The notes under the pieces: model-generated
Database searches by the model: none
Told to the model about the DNA's origin: nothing
Seen by the model: the letters and a program-made list of their open reading frames with translations, nothing else
Made by a program: the position numbers and the translations under genes
Assembly (NCBI RefSeq): GCF_004122735.1
Contig: NZ_SDIF01000071.1
Span: 1 to 33,302 of the forward strand
Length of the DNA: 33,302 nucleotides
DNA from: Streptomyces sioyaensis
GTDB taxonomy: Bacteria; Actinomycetota; Actinomycetes; Streptomycetales; Streptomycetaceae
Direction: 5' to 3'
Shown: one piece after another, positions 15,730 through 23,259 of the stretch
How positions within the stretch are numbered: the first letter of the stretch is position 1
Layout of the letters: each line of letters begins with the position of its first letter

Positions 15730-16070
15730 ATCAGGCACCACAGTTGAGAGATTTGCTCATCTCGTTCTCCGGAATGGCCGCGGGTGGGGGCCGCTTGACT
15801 GCCACGAAATCCGTATGCAAAAATTTTCGGCGTTGTGAAGATCAACTCGCCAACGGGGGGCCTATTGGGCTGGGTGGGGTTCGTTGGGGAATGGCCAAGC
15901 CTTCCCGTTGTTGTCAGGTTCTTGGAACATTAAATTCCGTTTTTTGCTCATACTTGCCGGGTGCCCTGTGTCATATGCGTGGCAGGCCCCGGGGTTGTTC
16001 CGTATTCTTGCCCCCCGATGGGGCTCGCGCACCCTTCGATTGCGGCCATCCGGTCCCAGTTGACGTCTTC

Positions 16071-16103
16071 CGTCCATCAAGATCATCCAAATGGTGATGG
16101 ACG
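16071..16103. promoter_or_regulatory. 9-bp inverted repeat in the leader of the dioxygenase gene
   Basis: CGTCCATCA (16071-16079) and TGATGGACG (16095-16103) are perfect reverse complements with a 15-nt spacer, 80 nt upstream of the start codon. It could be an operator or an mRNA hairpin. Confidence 0.45.
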
Positions 16104-16183
16104 CTGTTCTTCTCATGCGCACGACCCCCGGTCGGGTACGTCGGCACGGCCGGGGGAAGCAACTGCCGAGAAAGGGTCTCGCA

Positions 16184-16993
16184 ATGGCGCTGAGCACTGA
16201 TCTCGAACGGACGCAGGTATTCCAGCAGGACGGGTTCGCCTTGACCGGGGAGCTGCTCTCCATGGCCGAGGTGGAAACCTACCGAAATATCTATGACCGC
16301 CTCTTGAGCGGTGAGATAGAAAGCGGCGACAAGCGCTCCGACCTCGCTTCCCATGTTCCGCGGCGGGAGGGGGTCCGGGAGAACATCACCCAGATCATGT
16401 GGCCCTCGGCGCTCTACGCACCGCTGAAGGATCTGCCGCTGCACTCCCGGGCGTTGACGATGGCACGCGAACTGATCGGCGACGACGCCGTGCTGGACTT
16501 CGACATGCTGATTCACAAGGCGCCGCACACCGGGGTGGCGACCCCATGGCATCAGGACGCGGCCTACTGGATCGATCTGCCCGACACCCGGGCGGTCTCG
16601 ATCTGGGTGGCGCTGGACGACGCCACGGTGGACAACGGCTGCATGTGGTACATCCGGGGTTCGCACCAGAAGCCCATTCGCCCCCACCGGCCGACCAGCG
16701 ACGGCCGCAACATCGAATGCGACTGCTCCGAGGACGAACCGGGCGCGACTGCGGTGCCGTTGTCGCTCGGCGAGGGAGTCGCCCATGCCGGCGGTACGCT
16801 GCATTACTCCCGCGGCAACATCTCGGACCGGACCCGGCGCGCATGGATCCTCAATTACCGCCCCGCCGACATGATTCGGCTGGAGCGGGAACAGGGCATG
16901 GATCACGGCCTTGAGAACAATGAACGCATGGTGCGCAATGCCGATGCCGCCGATGTCGTCGACGGGGTCGATGCGGTCGATTCCGGCGACTGA
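16184..16993 (+). CDS. Phytanoyl-CoA dioxygenase (PhyH) family Fe(II)/2-oxoglutarate oxygenase
   Basis: The protein has 269 aa; the ATG at 16184 follows GAGAAAGGG. The metal triad is visible: His123 and Asp125 in TPWHQDAAYW and the distal His207 in GGTLHYSRGN, with Arg219 (RTRRAWILNYRP) placed to bind the 2-oxoglutarate carboxylate. WVALDDATVDNGCMWYIRGSH is the typical PhyH core strand. The enzyme should hydroxylate, or otherwise oxidise, a C-H bond of a small molecule while decarboxylating 2-oxoglutarate. The C-terminal 20 residues are an Asp/Val/Ala tail (DAADVVDGVDAVDSGD) and probably disordered. It is the first gene of the rightward cluster and separated from the next by 419 nt, so it may have its own transcript. 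Substrate unknown; a sugar or glycoside would fit the context. Confidence 0.9.
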   Translation: MALSTDLERTQVFQQDGFALTGELLSMAEVETYRNIYDRLLSGEIESGDKRSDLASHVPRREGVRENITQIMWPSALYAPLKDLPLHSRALTMARELIGDDAVLDFDMLIHKAPHTGVATPWHQDAAYWIDLPDTRAVSIWVALDDATVDNGCMWYIRGSHQKPIRPHRPTSDGRNIECDCSEDEPGATAVPLSLGEGVAHAGGTLHYSRGNISDRTRRAWILNYRPADMIRLEREQGMDHGLENNERMVRNADAADVVDGVDAVDSGD

Positions 16994-17218
16994 GGCGTCG
17001 GCTTCCCCCTGCGTAGAGCTGTGGCTCCGGTCCACGGTGAGTTCCGGCCTCTGTAGGTGAGGGTCACTCTTCCTTCCCGTGGTCTTGCAGTTTCCCGGAC
17101 TGCGACCCGGCGCCCCTTACGTGCTGCTGCGGGTCTGCGTGGTCTCTCCTGCGCCGGTTCGGGGGATCTCCGATGTCGTCGCTGACTGTCGGCCTCTGAC
17201 TGCTGTCTCCGACTGTTG

Positions 17219-17279
17219 TCGCTGACCGGTATCGCTGGCCGGTATCTCTGTCCGGCATCGCTGTCCGGTTTCGCTGACG
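17219..17279. repeat. Degenerate 13-bp tandem repeat in the gap before the fusion gene
   Basis: Four abutting 13-bp units start at 17219, 17232, 17245 and 17258 (consensus TCGCTGNCCGGTA), and a fifth partial copy ends at 17279. Looser relatives (TCGCTGACTGTCGG) lie just upstream. The rest of the 16994-17412 gap contains a pyrimidine-rich run at about 17320-17390 and no gene. It may be a regulatory iteron or simple slippage. Confidence 0.6.
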
Positions 17280-17412
17280 TGGGATCAAGAAAGCCGCCGT
17301 TCCGAACTCCGTGACGTCGACGGACTTCTCCCCGCTCTCCACAAACGAGCTCCCCACCTCTCCCTCCCCATTCCCCCTTTCGCCGCCCCAGTTACTCTTG
17401 CGAGGTAGTGCA

Positions 17413-19350
17413 ATGGATCCCCTGAGCCATCCGTCCGCGCCGAATCCGGCCACCTCGACGGCGCTCACGAACGGGCCGGTCAAGCTGAGTGGTGCGGTGA
17501 TGGCGCATCCCCGGCGGGCCGAGGCGGCCCGGTTACTCGCGGGCCGCGACGTGCAGGGCCGGGTGGCCGTGGTGCTGGACCCCGACCCCGAGGGGCCGCC
17601 GACGGCGCTGCGCACCGCCAATCCGGCGTGGAGCTGCGTGGCACAGGACGCCACGCACCATCTGGTGCTGCAGGACGACGTGGTCCTCGCCGAGGGATTC
17701 TTCGCGCATGCGGAGCGCGTCGCGGCGGCGGTGCCGCACGAGGCCGTGGCCTTCTACGCCGGCTGGGAAGGGCGCAACGGTGCCGTGGTGCGCCTGGCGG
17801 CCCTGACGGGCGCGCAGTGGGCCTACGCGCTCCAGGAGCACGTGCCCTGCCTGGCGTTGCTGCTCCCGGCCCACGTCGCCCGGGGATACGCGCAGTTCGC
17901 GGCCGAGCACGGCGCCGGCTGGCCCTACGACGTGGTGATGCAGCGCTACCTCAACGTATGCGGCGTCCCCGTGCGCCTGTCCGTACCGAGCACGGTGGAC
18001 CACACAGAGGTGCCCAGCATCGCCGGCAACAGCACCCACGGGTGGCGGCGGGCGGCCCACTACACCAGCGAGGCGGCCGGACCCACGACGTACGACTGCG
18101 CCGATTTCCCGGTCGTCCCCTTCTACCAGTACGGCGAGGCCCGGTGCGCGGTCCAATACGGGACGGAGCGGGAGTACGTCGAGACCGAGCGGTACCTCCA
18201 GCGCATCGGCCTGCTGGAGCACAGCCATGCGGCCTTCGCCGCGGCCGGGCCGTCTCCGCTGTCCGAGCAGGTGGCGAGGGCGGTGTGGATGACGGGGTTC
18301 GCCCTCGGCACCGCCGTGGCCGGCCTCACGACCGAGGCACCGGACCCGTCGGTGGCGCGGGCGGTGATGGAATCGCTGGGGCCCGGCGGTCTGTGTGAGG
18401 ATTTCACCGCCGAGGAGCTGAACGAACTTGTCCCTCCCGTAAGGGACTTGGGACTGGCCGCGCTGGAGGAGGGACGCCGGGCCGGGAGCCGCGGCGTGGC
18501 TCCGGCGGCGGACGCGCCCGCCGCCCGGGTCGCCGTCACCGGGGGCGAGGGCGGCTTCGGCCCGCAACTGGCCCGGCTGCTGGGCGACGTGGGGCAGCAC
18601 GCCGGTCATTTTCCGCACCCCGTGACCGGCAAGGACCTGGACGGCGTCGCGTACCTGGTGCACCTGGGCTCCCCGGCCACGGCTCCGGGCCGGCTGGCGG
18701 ACGTGCTGGCGGCCGCGGAGGAGGCAGGGGTGGAGCGGCTCGTCTACGCCGGTTCCGCGGCGGTCTACCGCGGCAGCGGGGAGCAGGCCGTGACGGAGGA
18801 GACGCTGACGGGACCGCCGCACGACCCGGTCGCCCTGGCGTGGTGGCGCGAGGAGGAGCAGTGCCGCCAGTGGGGCGAGCGGAGCGGAATCCCGGTGCAG
18901 GTCCTGCGGCTGGCCCAGCCGGTGGGGCCGCACGCCCCCACCGACACCACGCCCGCGCAGTGGATCCATCGGGTGTGGACGCGTAAGCCGCTGCACCTGT
19001 GCCCGCAGCGGCAGCACCAGGTCGTGGACTACCGGGATGTGGCGGGCGCGATCGGCGCCGTCCTGGCGGCACGGCCGCAGCACCCGGTGTTCCACGTCGC
19101 CTCAGGGACGTACGAGGAGGAGGAGCTGGCCGAGCTGATCTCGGTCGTCGCCCGCCGCACCCCCTGGGAGCGGCTCTCCGACCCCGGGGTCCGGCAGCCG
19201 GTCATGGCGACGGATCTGATCGGCACCGCACTGCGCTGGCAGGGCTCGGCCTCGCTGTTCGACGGCATGCGGGCGCTGGCCCAGTGGCTCGCCTGCGACA
19301 CCCACGGCACGGCCACCCGCGGCCCGCGGCGGGCTGACGGCGATGGCTGA
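17413..19350 (+). CDS. Glycosyltransferase fused to an epimerase-type SDR with a degenerate active site
   Basis: The protein has 645 aa; the ATG at 17413 follows GAGG. Residues 24-270 look like a GT-A-type transferase: VAVVLDPDPEGPPTALRTANPAW, then VLQDDVVL with a DXD-like QDDV (87-90), AFYAGW, a hydrophobic core at 134-152, and WPYDVVMQRYL. I cannot place the CAZy family. Residues 371-630 are an extended SDR (epimerase/dehydratase) with cofactor loop TGGEGGFG (376-383), HLGSPA, RLVYAGSAAVYRGSG and FHVASG. The catalytic YxxxK motif reads WWREE (477-481), so both Tyr and Lys are lost and the domain may be structural, regulatory or differently catalytic. Codon 41 is TTA. It overlaps the following transporter gene by 8 nt. 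Confidence 0.8.
   Translation: MDPLSHPSAPNPATSTALTNGPVKLSGAVMAHPRRAEAARLLAGRDVQGRVAVVLDPDPEGPPTALRTANPAWSCVAQDATHHLVLQDDVVLAEGFFAHAERVAAAVPHEAVAFYAGWEGRNGAVVRLAALTGAQWAYALQEHVPCLALLLPAHVARGYAQFAAEHGAGWPYDVVMQRYLNVCGVPVRLSVPSTVDHTEVPSIAGNSTHGWRRAAHYTSEAAGPTTYDCADFPVVPFYQYGEARCAVQYGTEREYVETERYLQRIGLLEHSHAAFAAAGPSPLSEQVARAVWMTGFALGTAVAGLTTEAPDPSVARAVMESLGPGGLCEDFTAEELNELVPPVRDLGLAALEEGRRAGSRGVAPAADAPAARVAVTGGEGGFGPQLARLLGDVGQHAGHFPHPVTGKDLDGVAYLVHLGSPATAPGRLADVLAAAEEAGVERLVYAGSAAVYRGSGEQAVTEETLTGPPHDPVALAWWREEEQCRQWGERSGIPVQVLRLAQPVGPHAPTDTTPAQWIHRVWTRKPLHLCPQRQHQVVDYRDVAGAIGAVLAARPQHPVFHVASGTYEEEELAELISVVARRTPWERLSDPGVRQPVMATDLIGTALRWQGSASLFDGMRALAQWLACDTHGTATRGPRRADGDG
17533..17535 (+). promoter_or_regulatory. 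TTA codon in the fusion gene (bldA dependence)
   Basis: Codon 41 (Leu) of the glycosyltransferase-SDR gene is TTA. In Streptomyces TTA is read only by the developmentally regulated bldA tRNA, so full-length protein would appear mainly during differentiation. The frame was checked from the ATG at 17413. Confidence 0.8.
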
Positions 19351-20728
19351 GCAGGCGCCGGCCCGGGCCGAGGCCGCTGCGGAAGGGCTGTTCTCCCGGA
19401 CGTACGCGGCCGCCACGGCCAGCTTCGCCGGGGTGATGTTCCTGACCGGGTTCGCGGCGCTGGCCGTGGTGCCCACCCTGCCGGTGGCCGCACAGGACCT
19501 GGACGGGGTGTCGCTCTACCCGATGGTGGCGGGCTGCTTCGTGGCCGCGAGCCTGCTCGGTGGGGTGCTCGGCGGCGGCTGGGCGGACCGGGCGGGGGCG
19601 CGCCGCCCGCTGGCCGCGGGCCTGGTCCTGGCGGTGGTCACCCTGCTGGTCTCGGCCACCAGCACCTCCATCTGGCAGCTGGCGGCCGGGCGTTTCCTGG
19701 ACGGGGTGGCGGGCGGGATGGTCGCGGTGTCGATCAACACCGCCATCGGCCAGGCCTACCCCGACCGCCTGCGGCCCCGTGCCCTGGCGCTGATGAGCAC
19801 CTGCTGGATCGTCCCGTCGCTCGCCGGCCCGCCGCTGGCGGGGCTGGTGGCCGCCTGGTGGTCCTGGCGGGCGGTGTTCTTCGGCCTGGCCGCGCTGACC
19901 CTGCTGCCGGCGCTGGCCGTCGTGGCCATGCTGCGCAGCCGCTCCGGGCAGGCCGCGCCCGAGCCGCCGGACGCGCGGACGCCGCGCCCCGCCCTGCTCG
20001 TCGCGGCGGCGGTGAGCGCGGGCGCGGCGCTGGCGCAGTACGGCATTTCGGGCTGGGACCTGCGCCATCTGGTGTGCACGGCGGCGGGGCTCGCCCTGCT
20101 TGCGGTGTTCGCCGCCCGGCTGCTGCCGCCGGGCACCTGGCGTGCGGCGCGCGGCCTGCCTGCCACGGTGCTGCTGCGCGGGCTGGCGTCAGGGGTGTAC
20201 TTCACCCTGGAGGCCTTCGTTCCGCTGTTGCTCGACACCGTCCGGCGGGTGCCCGCCGCGGTGACCGGCCTGGCCTTCACGGGCGCGGCCATCGCCTGGG
20301 CCGGTGCCTCCTGGGTGCAGGGCCGCCTGCACGAGCGCTGCCCCCGCCACCGCCTGGTCGCGGCCGGTGCGCTGCTGCTGGCGGCGGCGGTCGCGCTCGC
20401 CACGGCCGGCACGCTGCCCGCGCTGCCCGCGCTCACCGCCGCCTCGGCCATGCTCCTCGCGGCCGTCGGTATGGGCCTGCTCGTCCCCTCGCTCACCCTC
20501 CTCTCCCTCTCGCACAGCCCGCCCGGCCGGCAGGGCTACGCCAGCAGCGCGATGCAGACCACCCAGAACCTGGGCCAGATCACGGTCATGGGCCTGGCCT
20601 CCGCCCTGTTCCACGCCGGACTGGGCGCGGGCGCCACCGGTCTGGCCGGCTATGTCGCCGCCTTCGGGCTGCTGCTCGTGCCGAGCGTGCTGGCTGCCCT
20701 GCTCGCCGCCCGCGCTCGCACGGTGTGA
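19343..20728 (+). CDS. MFS transporter (cluster exporter or importer)
   Basis: The protein has 461 aa; the ATG at 19343 lies within the end of the preceding gene, so translation is coupled. About 12-14 hydrophobic helices are seen. The MFS loop 2-3 signature is present as GGGWADRAGARRPLAAGLVLA (GxxxDRxGxR), with helix 4 LAAGRFLDGVAGGMVAVSINTAIGQAYP. A second half-signature lies near LSLSHSPPGRQGYASSAMQTTQNLGQ. The pattern is that of proton-linked drug/sugar exporters. It is placed between the glycosyltransferase fusion and the dehydrogenase, suggesting that the product or an intermediate crosses the membrane. Direction and cargo are not known. Confidence 0.9.
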   Translation: MAEQAPARAEAAAEGLFSRTYAAATASFAGVMFLTGFAALAVVPTLPVAAQDLDGVSLYPMVAGCFVAASLLGGVLGGGWADRAGARRPLAAGLVLAVVTLLVSATSTSIWQLAAGRFLDGVAGGMVAVSINTAIGQAYPDRLRPRALALMSTCWIVPSLAGPPLAGLVAAWWSWRAVFFGLAALTLLPALAVVAMLRSRSGQAAPEPPDARTPRPALLVAAAVSAGAALAQYGISGWDLRHLVCTAAGLALLAVFAARLLPPGTWRAARGLPATVLLRGLASGVYFTLEAFVPLLLDTVRRVPAAVTGLAFTGAAIAWAGASWVQGRLHERCPRHRLVAAGALLLAAAVALATAGTLPALPALTAASAMLLAAVGMGLLVPSLTLLSLSHSPPGRQGYASSAMQTTQNLGQITVMGLASALFHAGLGAGATGLAGYVAAFGLLLVPSVLAALLAARARTV

Positions 20729-20786
20729 GCCGAGCGCCTCCCCGTAGACCTGCTTCTCCGTCAGAAAGCATCAGAAAGGGACAACC

Positions 20787-22046
20787 GTGCGCAGTGACTT
20801 GGTCGTCATCGGCCTGGGGTACGTCGGACTGCCGCTCGCGCTGGAGGCGTGCAGATCCGGGCTCACCGTCACCGGCCTGGACCGTGACGCGGAAACGGTG
20901 GCGCGGCTCACCGCGGGCACCTCCCACATCGGTGACGTCGCCGACGACGAGGTCGCCGCCATGCGCGCGGCCGGCTTCACCGCCACGGCCGACGAGGGGG
21001 TGCTCGCGGACGCCGCCGCGGTGGTGGTGTGCGTGCCGACCCCGCTGAGCGCCCACAGCGGCCCCGATCTGGCGATGGTCGAGGCCGCCTGCGCGGCGGT
21101 GAGCCGGCAGCTGCGGCCCGGGACGCTGGTGGTCCTGGAGTCGACCACCTACCCGGGCACCACCGACGAAGTGGTGCGCCCGATCCTGGAGCGCTCGGGG
21201 CTGCGGGCGGGGACCGACTTCCACCTGGCCTTCTCCCCGGAACGCGTCGATCCGGGCAACAAGCACTTCGGGATCAAGAACACCCCGAAGATCGTCGGGG
21301 GGTACACCCCGGACTGCACGGCCGCCGCCTGCGCCCTCTACGGCAAGTTCGTCGACACCGTGGTCCAGGCCGGCGGCACCCGCGAGGCTGAGATGGCCAA
21401 GCTCATCGAGAACACCTACCGGCACGTCAACATCGCCCTGGTCAACGAGATGGCGGTGTTCTGCCACGAGCTGGGGATCGACCTGTGGGACGCGATCGCG
21501 TGCGCGTCCACCAAGCCCTTCGGCTTCCAGGCGTTCCGCCCCGGTCCGGGCGTCGGCGGCCACTGCATCCCCATCGACCCCAACTACCTGGCCCACAAGG
21601 TCCGCACCCTGGGCTATCCGTTCAGAATGGTGGAACTCGCCCAGGAGATCAACACACGGATGCCGCGCTACGTCGTCGAGCGGGCGCAGCAACTGCTCGA
21701 CCGGGCGGGCAAGACCCTCAGCGGGGCCCGCGTGCTGCTGCTCGGCGTCACCTACAAGGCCGACGTCGCCGACCAGCGCGAAACCAGCGCCCGCCCCGTG
21801 GCGCGGCGCCTGCGCGCGCTGGGCGCCCACGTCGCCTTCCATGACCCCTATGTGTCCCAGTGGGAGGTCGACGGTGCCGCCGTGTCCGCCGCCCCCGATC
21901 TGCCGCAGGCGCTGATGGAGGCCGACCTGGTGATCCTGCTGCAACAGCACCGCTGCTACGACCTCGACGAGATCGCGCACCACGCCCCTCTGCTGCTCGA
22001 CACCCGCGGCACCGCCCCCGCCCGCGCCCACGTCGAACTCCTGTAG
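20787..22046 (+). CDS. UDP-sugar 6-dehydrogenase (WbpA/UDP-GlcNAc or UDP-Glc type)
   Basis: The protein has 419 aa; the GTG at 20787 follows AAAGGGA. The N-terminal Rossmann motif is DLVVIGLGYVGLPLALEA. Further motifs are VVCVPTPL, VVLESTTYPGTTDEVV, LAFSPERVDPGN, the middle-domain KLIENTYRHVNIALVNE, the catalytic Cys in GPGVGGHCIPIDPNYL, and the C-terminal LLLGVTYKADVADQRETSA. All are diagnostic of the enzymes that oxidise C6 of a UDP-sugar twice with NAD+ to give a uronic acid. IPIDPNYL is closer to WbpA/WecC than to typical UDP-glucose dehydrogenases. It would supply an activated acidic sugar to one of the two glycosyltransferases. Confidence 0.93.
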   Translation: MRSDLVVIGLGYVGLPLALEACRSGLTVTGLDRDAETVARLTAGTSHIGDVADDEVAAMRAAGFTATADEGVLADAAAVVVCVPTPLSAHSGPDLAMVEAACAAVSRQLRPGTLVVLESTTYPGTTDEVVRPILERSGLRAGTDFHLAFSPERVDPGNKHFGIKNTPKIVGGYTPDCTAAACALYGKFVDTVVQAGGTREAEMAKLIENTYRHVNIALVNEMAVFCHELGIDLWDAIACASTKPFGFQAFRPGPGVGGHCIPIDPNYLAHKVRTLGYPFRMVELAQEINTRMPRYVVERAQQLLDRAGKTLSGARVLLLGVTYKADVADQRETSARPVARRLRALGAHVAFHDPYVSQWEVDGAAVSAAPDLPQALMEADLVILLQQHRCYDLDEIAHHAPLLLDTRGTAPARAHVELL

Positions 22047-22057
22047 AGGGAGGGGAG

Positions 22058-22435
22058 TTGTCTGCGCACGCGGTACAGGCCGCCTGCTACGGAATCGGAG
22101 CGATCTACCCCGTGGTGATCCTCGACGAGGTCCACCGATGGGCCCGGCCGACCCACCCCGGCCTTCCCGAGCGGCAGCCCGGAACGGGCCACGGCATGCT
22201 CGTGCTGCGCTGGACCGGGCCGCAGGGCGAACACGCCGCGGCCCCCGGGCTGCTCGCGGCCGCGGCGGCCCGGGCGCCCGCCCTGCCGGCCTCCGGCGGC
22301 GAACTCCTCGCCTATCAGCAGTCGTTGCCGCACGGCCTCTACCTGACCACGCTGCCCGCCGAGCTCGTCCTCGGGCCCTGGGAGCAGCGGCCGGGTGCCG
22401 CCTGTGCCCCCGGCTTCCTGCACCGCTCCGCATGA
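22058..22435 (+). CDS. Unknown protein between dehydrogenase and glycosyltransferase
   Basis: The protein has 125 aa; the likely start is TTG at 22058 behind GAGGGAGGGG, 11 nt after the dehydrogenase stop. The next gene begins inside its stop codon (ATGA), so it sits firmly in an operon. Segments include CYGIGAIYPVVILDEVHRWARPTH, GHGMLVLRWTGPQGEHAAAPGLL and LLAYQQSLPHGLYLTTLPAEL. There are no membrane helices, signal or recognisable catalytic motif. Codon bias is normal. I do not recognise the family. Confidence 0.65.
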   Translation: MSAHAVQAACYGIGAIYPVVILDEVHRWARPTHPGLPERQPGTGHGMLVLRWTGPQGEHAAAPGLLAAAAARAPALPASGGELLAYQQSLPHGLYLTTLPAELVLGPWEQRPGAACAPGFLHRSA

Positions 22436-23259
22436 GCCTCCTGCCCGCCCGCACCCGCCCCGTCCCTTGCCGCGAGGAAGTTCCTGCCGTGCCCCTTACG
22501 CATGCCGACGTCGCCGTCATCACGCCCACCCGTCTGCGGCCCGAGCGACGCCCCTACCTGATGGAGCTGTACGAGAGCCTGTGCCGGCAGGACGCCTCGT
22601 GGGAGTGGCTCGTCTCCCTGGACGGCGTTCCGTTACCCGAGGTGCCCGCCCGGCTCCGGGAGGACCCCCGGGTCCGCGTGGTCGACCTCCCCCGGGCGGT
22701 CGGCGCCGGCGCGGCGCGGAACTTCGCACTGAACGAGGTCTCCGCCCCGTGGTGCACCACGGCGGACGACGACGATCTGCTCCCCGAGGGGTCACTGTCG
22801 GTGCGCCTGGCACACGCCCGCGCGCACGCCCTCGGCTGGGCCGCTGGCTGGTCGGCCGACCTGCATCCGGACGGCTCGACGGTCACCTGGCGCTGCCCGA
22901 CGCCGCCGGGCTTCCACGCCCCCGGTGAGGTGTGGGGGTACTGGAGGTCGCCGGAGGCCACCATCCCCCTCGGACCGACGACGCTGCTCGCACGGACGGA
23001 CCTCATCCGCGGCTGCGGTGGCTACGCCGCGCTCCCGCAGGGCGAGGACTACGCCTATCTGGTCGGCGTCACGGGTGCCGCCCGTGGCGCCCTGGTGCCC
23101 ACCGTCGTCTACCACTACAGAAAGCACCCCGAACAGATGACGGCTCAGCCCGGCTATCCGCTGCTGGAGTCCCGCGCCCGGCAGTTCGCGTACCGCCAGG
23201 GCGAGCACCTGGCCGCGCGGTACGAGGCGGCGCGCGAGCGCAGCCGCGTGGCCTCGTGA
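22432..23259 (+). CDS. GT2-family glycosyltransferase
   Basis: The protein has 275 aa from the ATG at 22432, which overlaps the previous stop. A GTG at 22489, preceded by GAGGAAG, would give 256 aa and is an equally good start. The GT-A fold is clear: DVAVITPTRLRPERRPYLMELYESL, a LVSLDGVP strand, RVVDLPRAVGAGAARNFAL (the conserved sugar-nucleotide helix), and the metal-binding run DDDD (112-115) in TTADDDDLLPEGS. GCGGYAALPQGEDYAYLV supplies the typical ED acceptor/base motif. The enzyme is soluble, with no membrane segment, and so probably acts on a small molecule. Codon 68 is TTA. It is the last gene before the 686-nt gap. Confidence 0.9.
   Translation: MSLLPARTRPVPCREEVPAVPLTHADVAVITPTRLRPERRPYLMELYESLCRQDASWEWLVSLDGVPLPEVPARLREDPRVRVVDLPRAVGAGAARNFALNEVSAPWCTTADDDDLLPEGSLSVRLAHARAHALGWAAGWSADLHPDGSTVTWRCPTPPGFHAPGEVWGYWRSPEATIPLGPTTLLARTDLIRGCGGYAALPQGEDYAYLVGVTGAARGALVPTVVYHYRKHPEQMTAQPGYPLLESRARQFAYRQGEHLAARYEAARERSRVAS
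22633..22635 (+). promoter_or_regulatory. TTA codon in the GT2 gene (bldA dependence)
   Basis: Codon 68 (Leu) is TTA, read in the frame from 22432 or from 22489. Together with the TTA in the fusion gene, both glycosyltransferases of the cluster depend on the bldA tRNA, while I saw none in the other cluster genes. Confidence 0.8.

Larger units (their letters stand above)
15183..16183. other. 1-kb intergenic region upstream of the biosynthetic cluster
   Basis: No gene is supported here. The left half is G-rich. The right half (about 15690-16100) is clearly richer in A/T than the surroundings (runs such as GGTTTTTTCC, GCAAAAATTTTCGG, AACATTAAATTCCGTTTTTTGC), typical of a regulatory region or laterally acquired DNA. 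It contains several hairpins, listed separately. Close to the dioxygenase start, CCCCCGG (16125-16131) and CCGGGGG (16150-16156) form another stem ending 27 nt before the ATG. Confidence 0.55.

Noticed and set aside
17219..17279. Possible CRISPR array
   Set aside because: 13-bp units abut without spacers and vary in sequence; no cas genes.
17533..19095. 520-codon minus-strand frame opposite the GT-SDR fusion
   Set aside because: The peptide is His/Arg/Gln-rich with no family; the sense frame has clear folds and normal codon bias.
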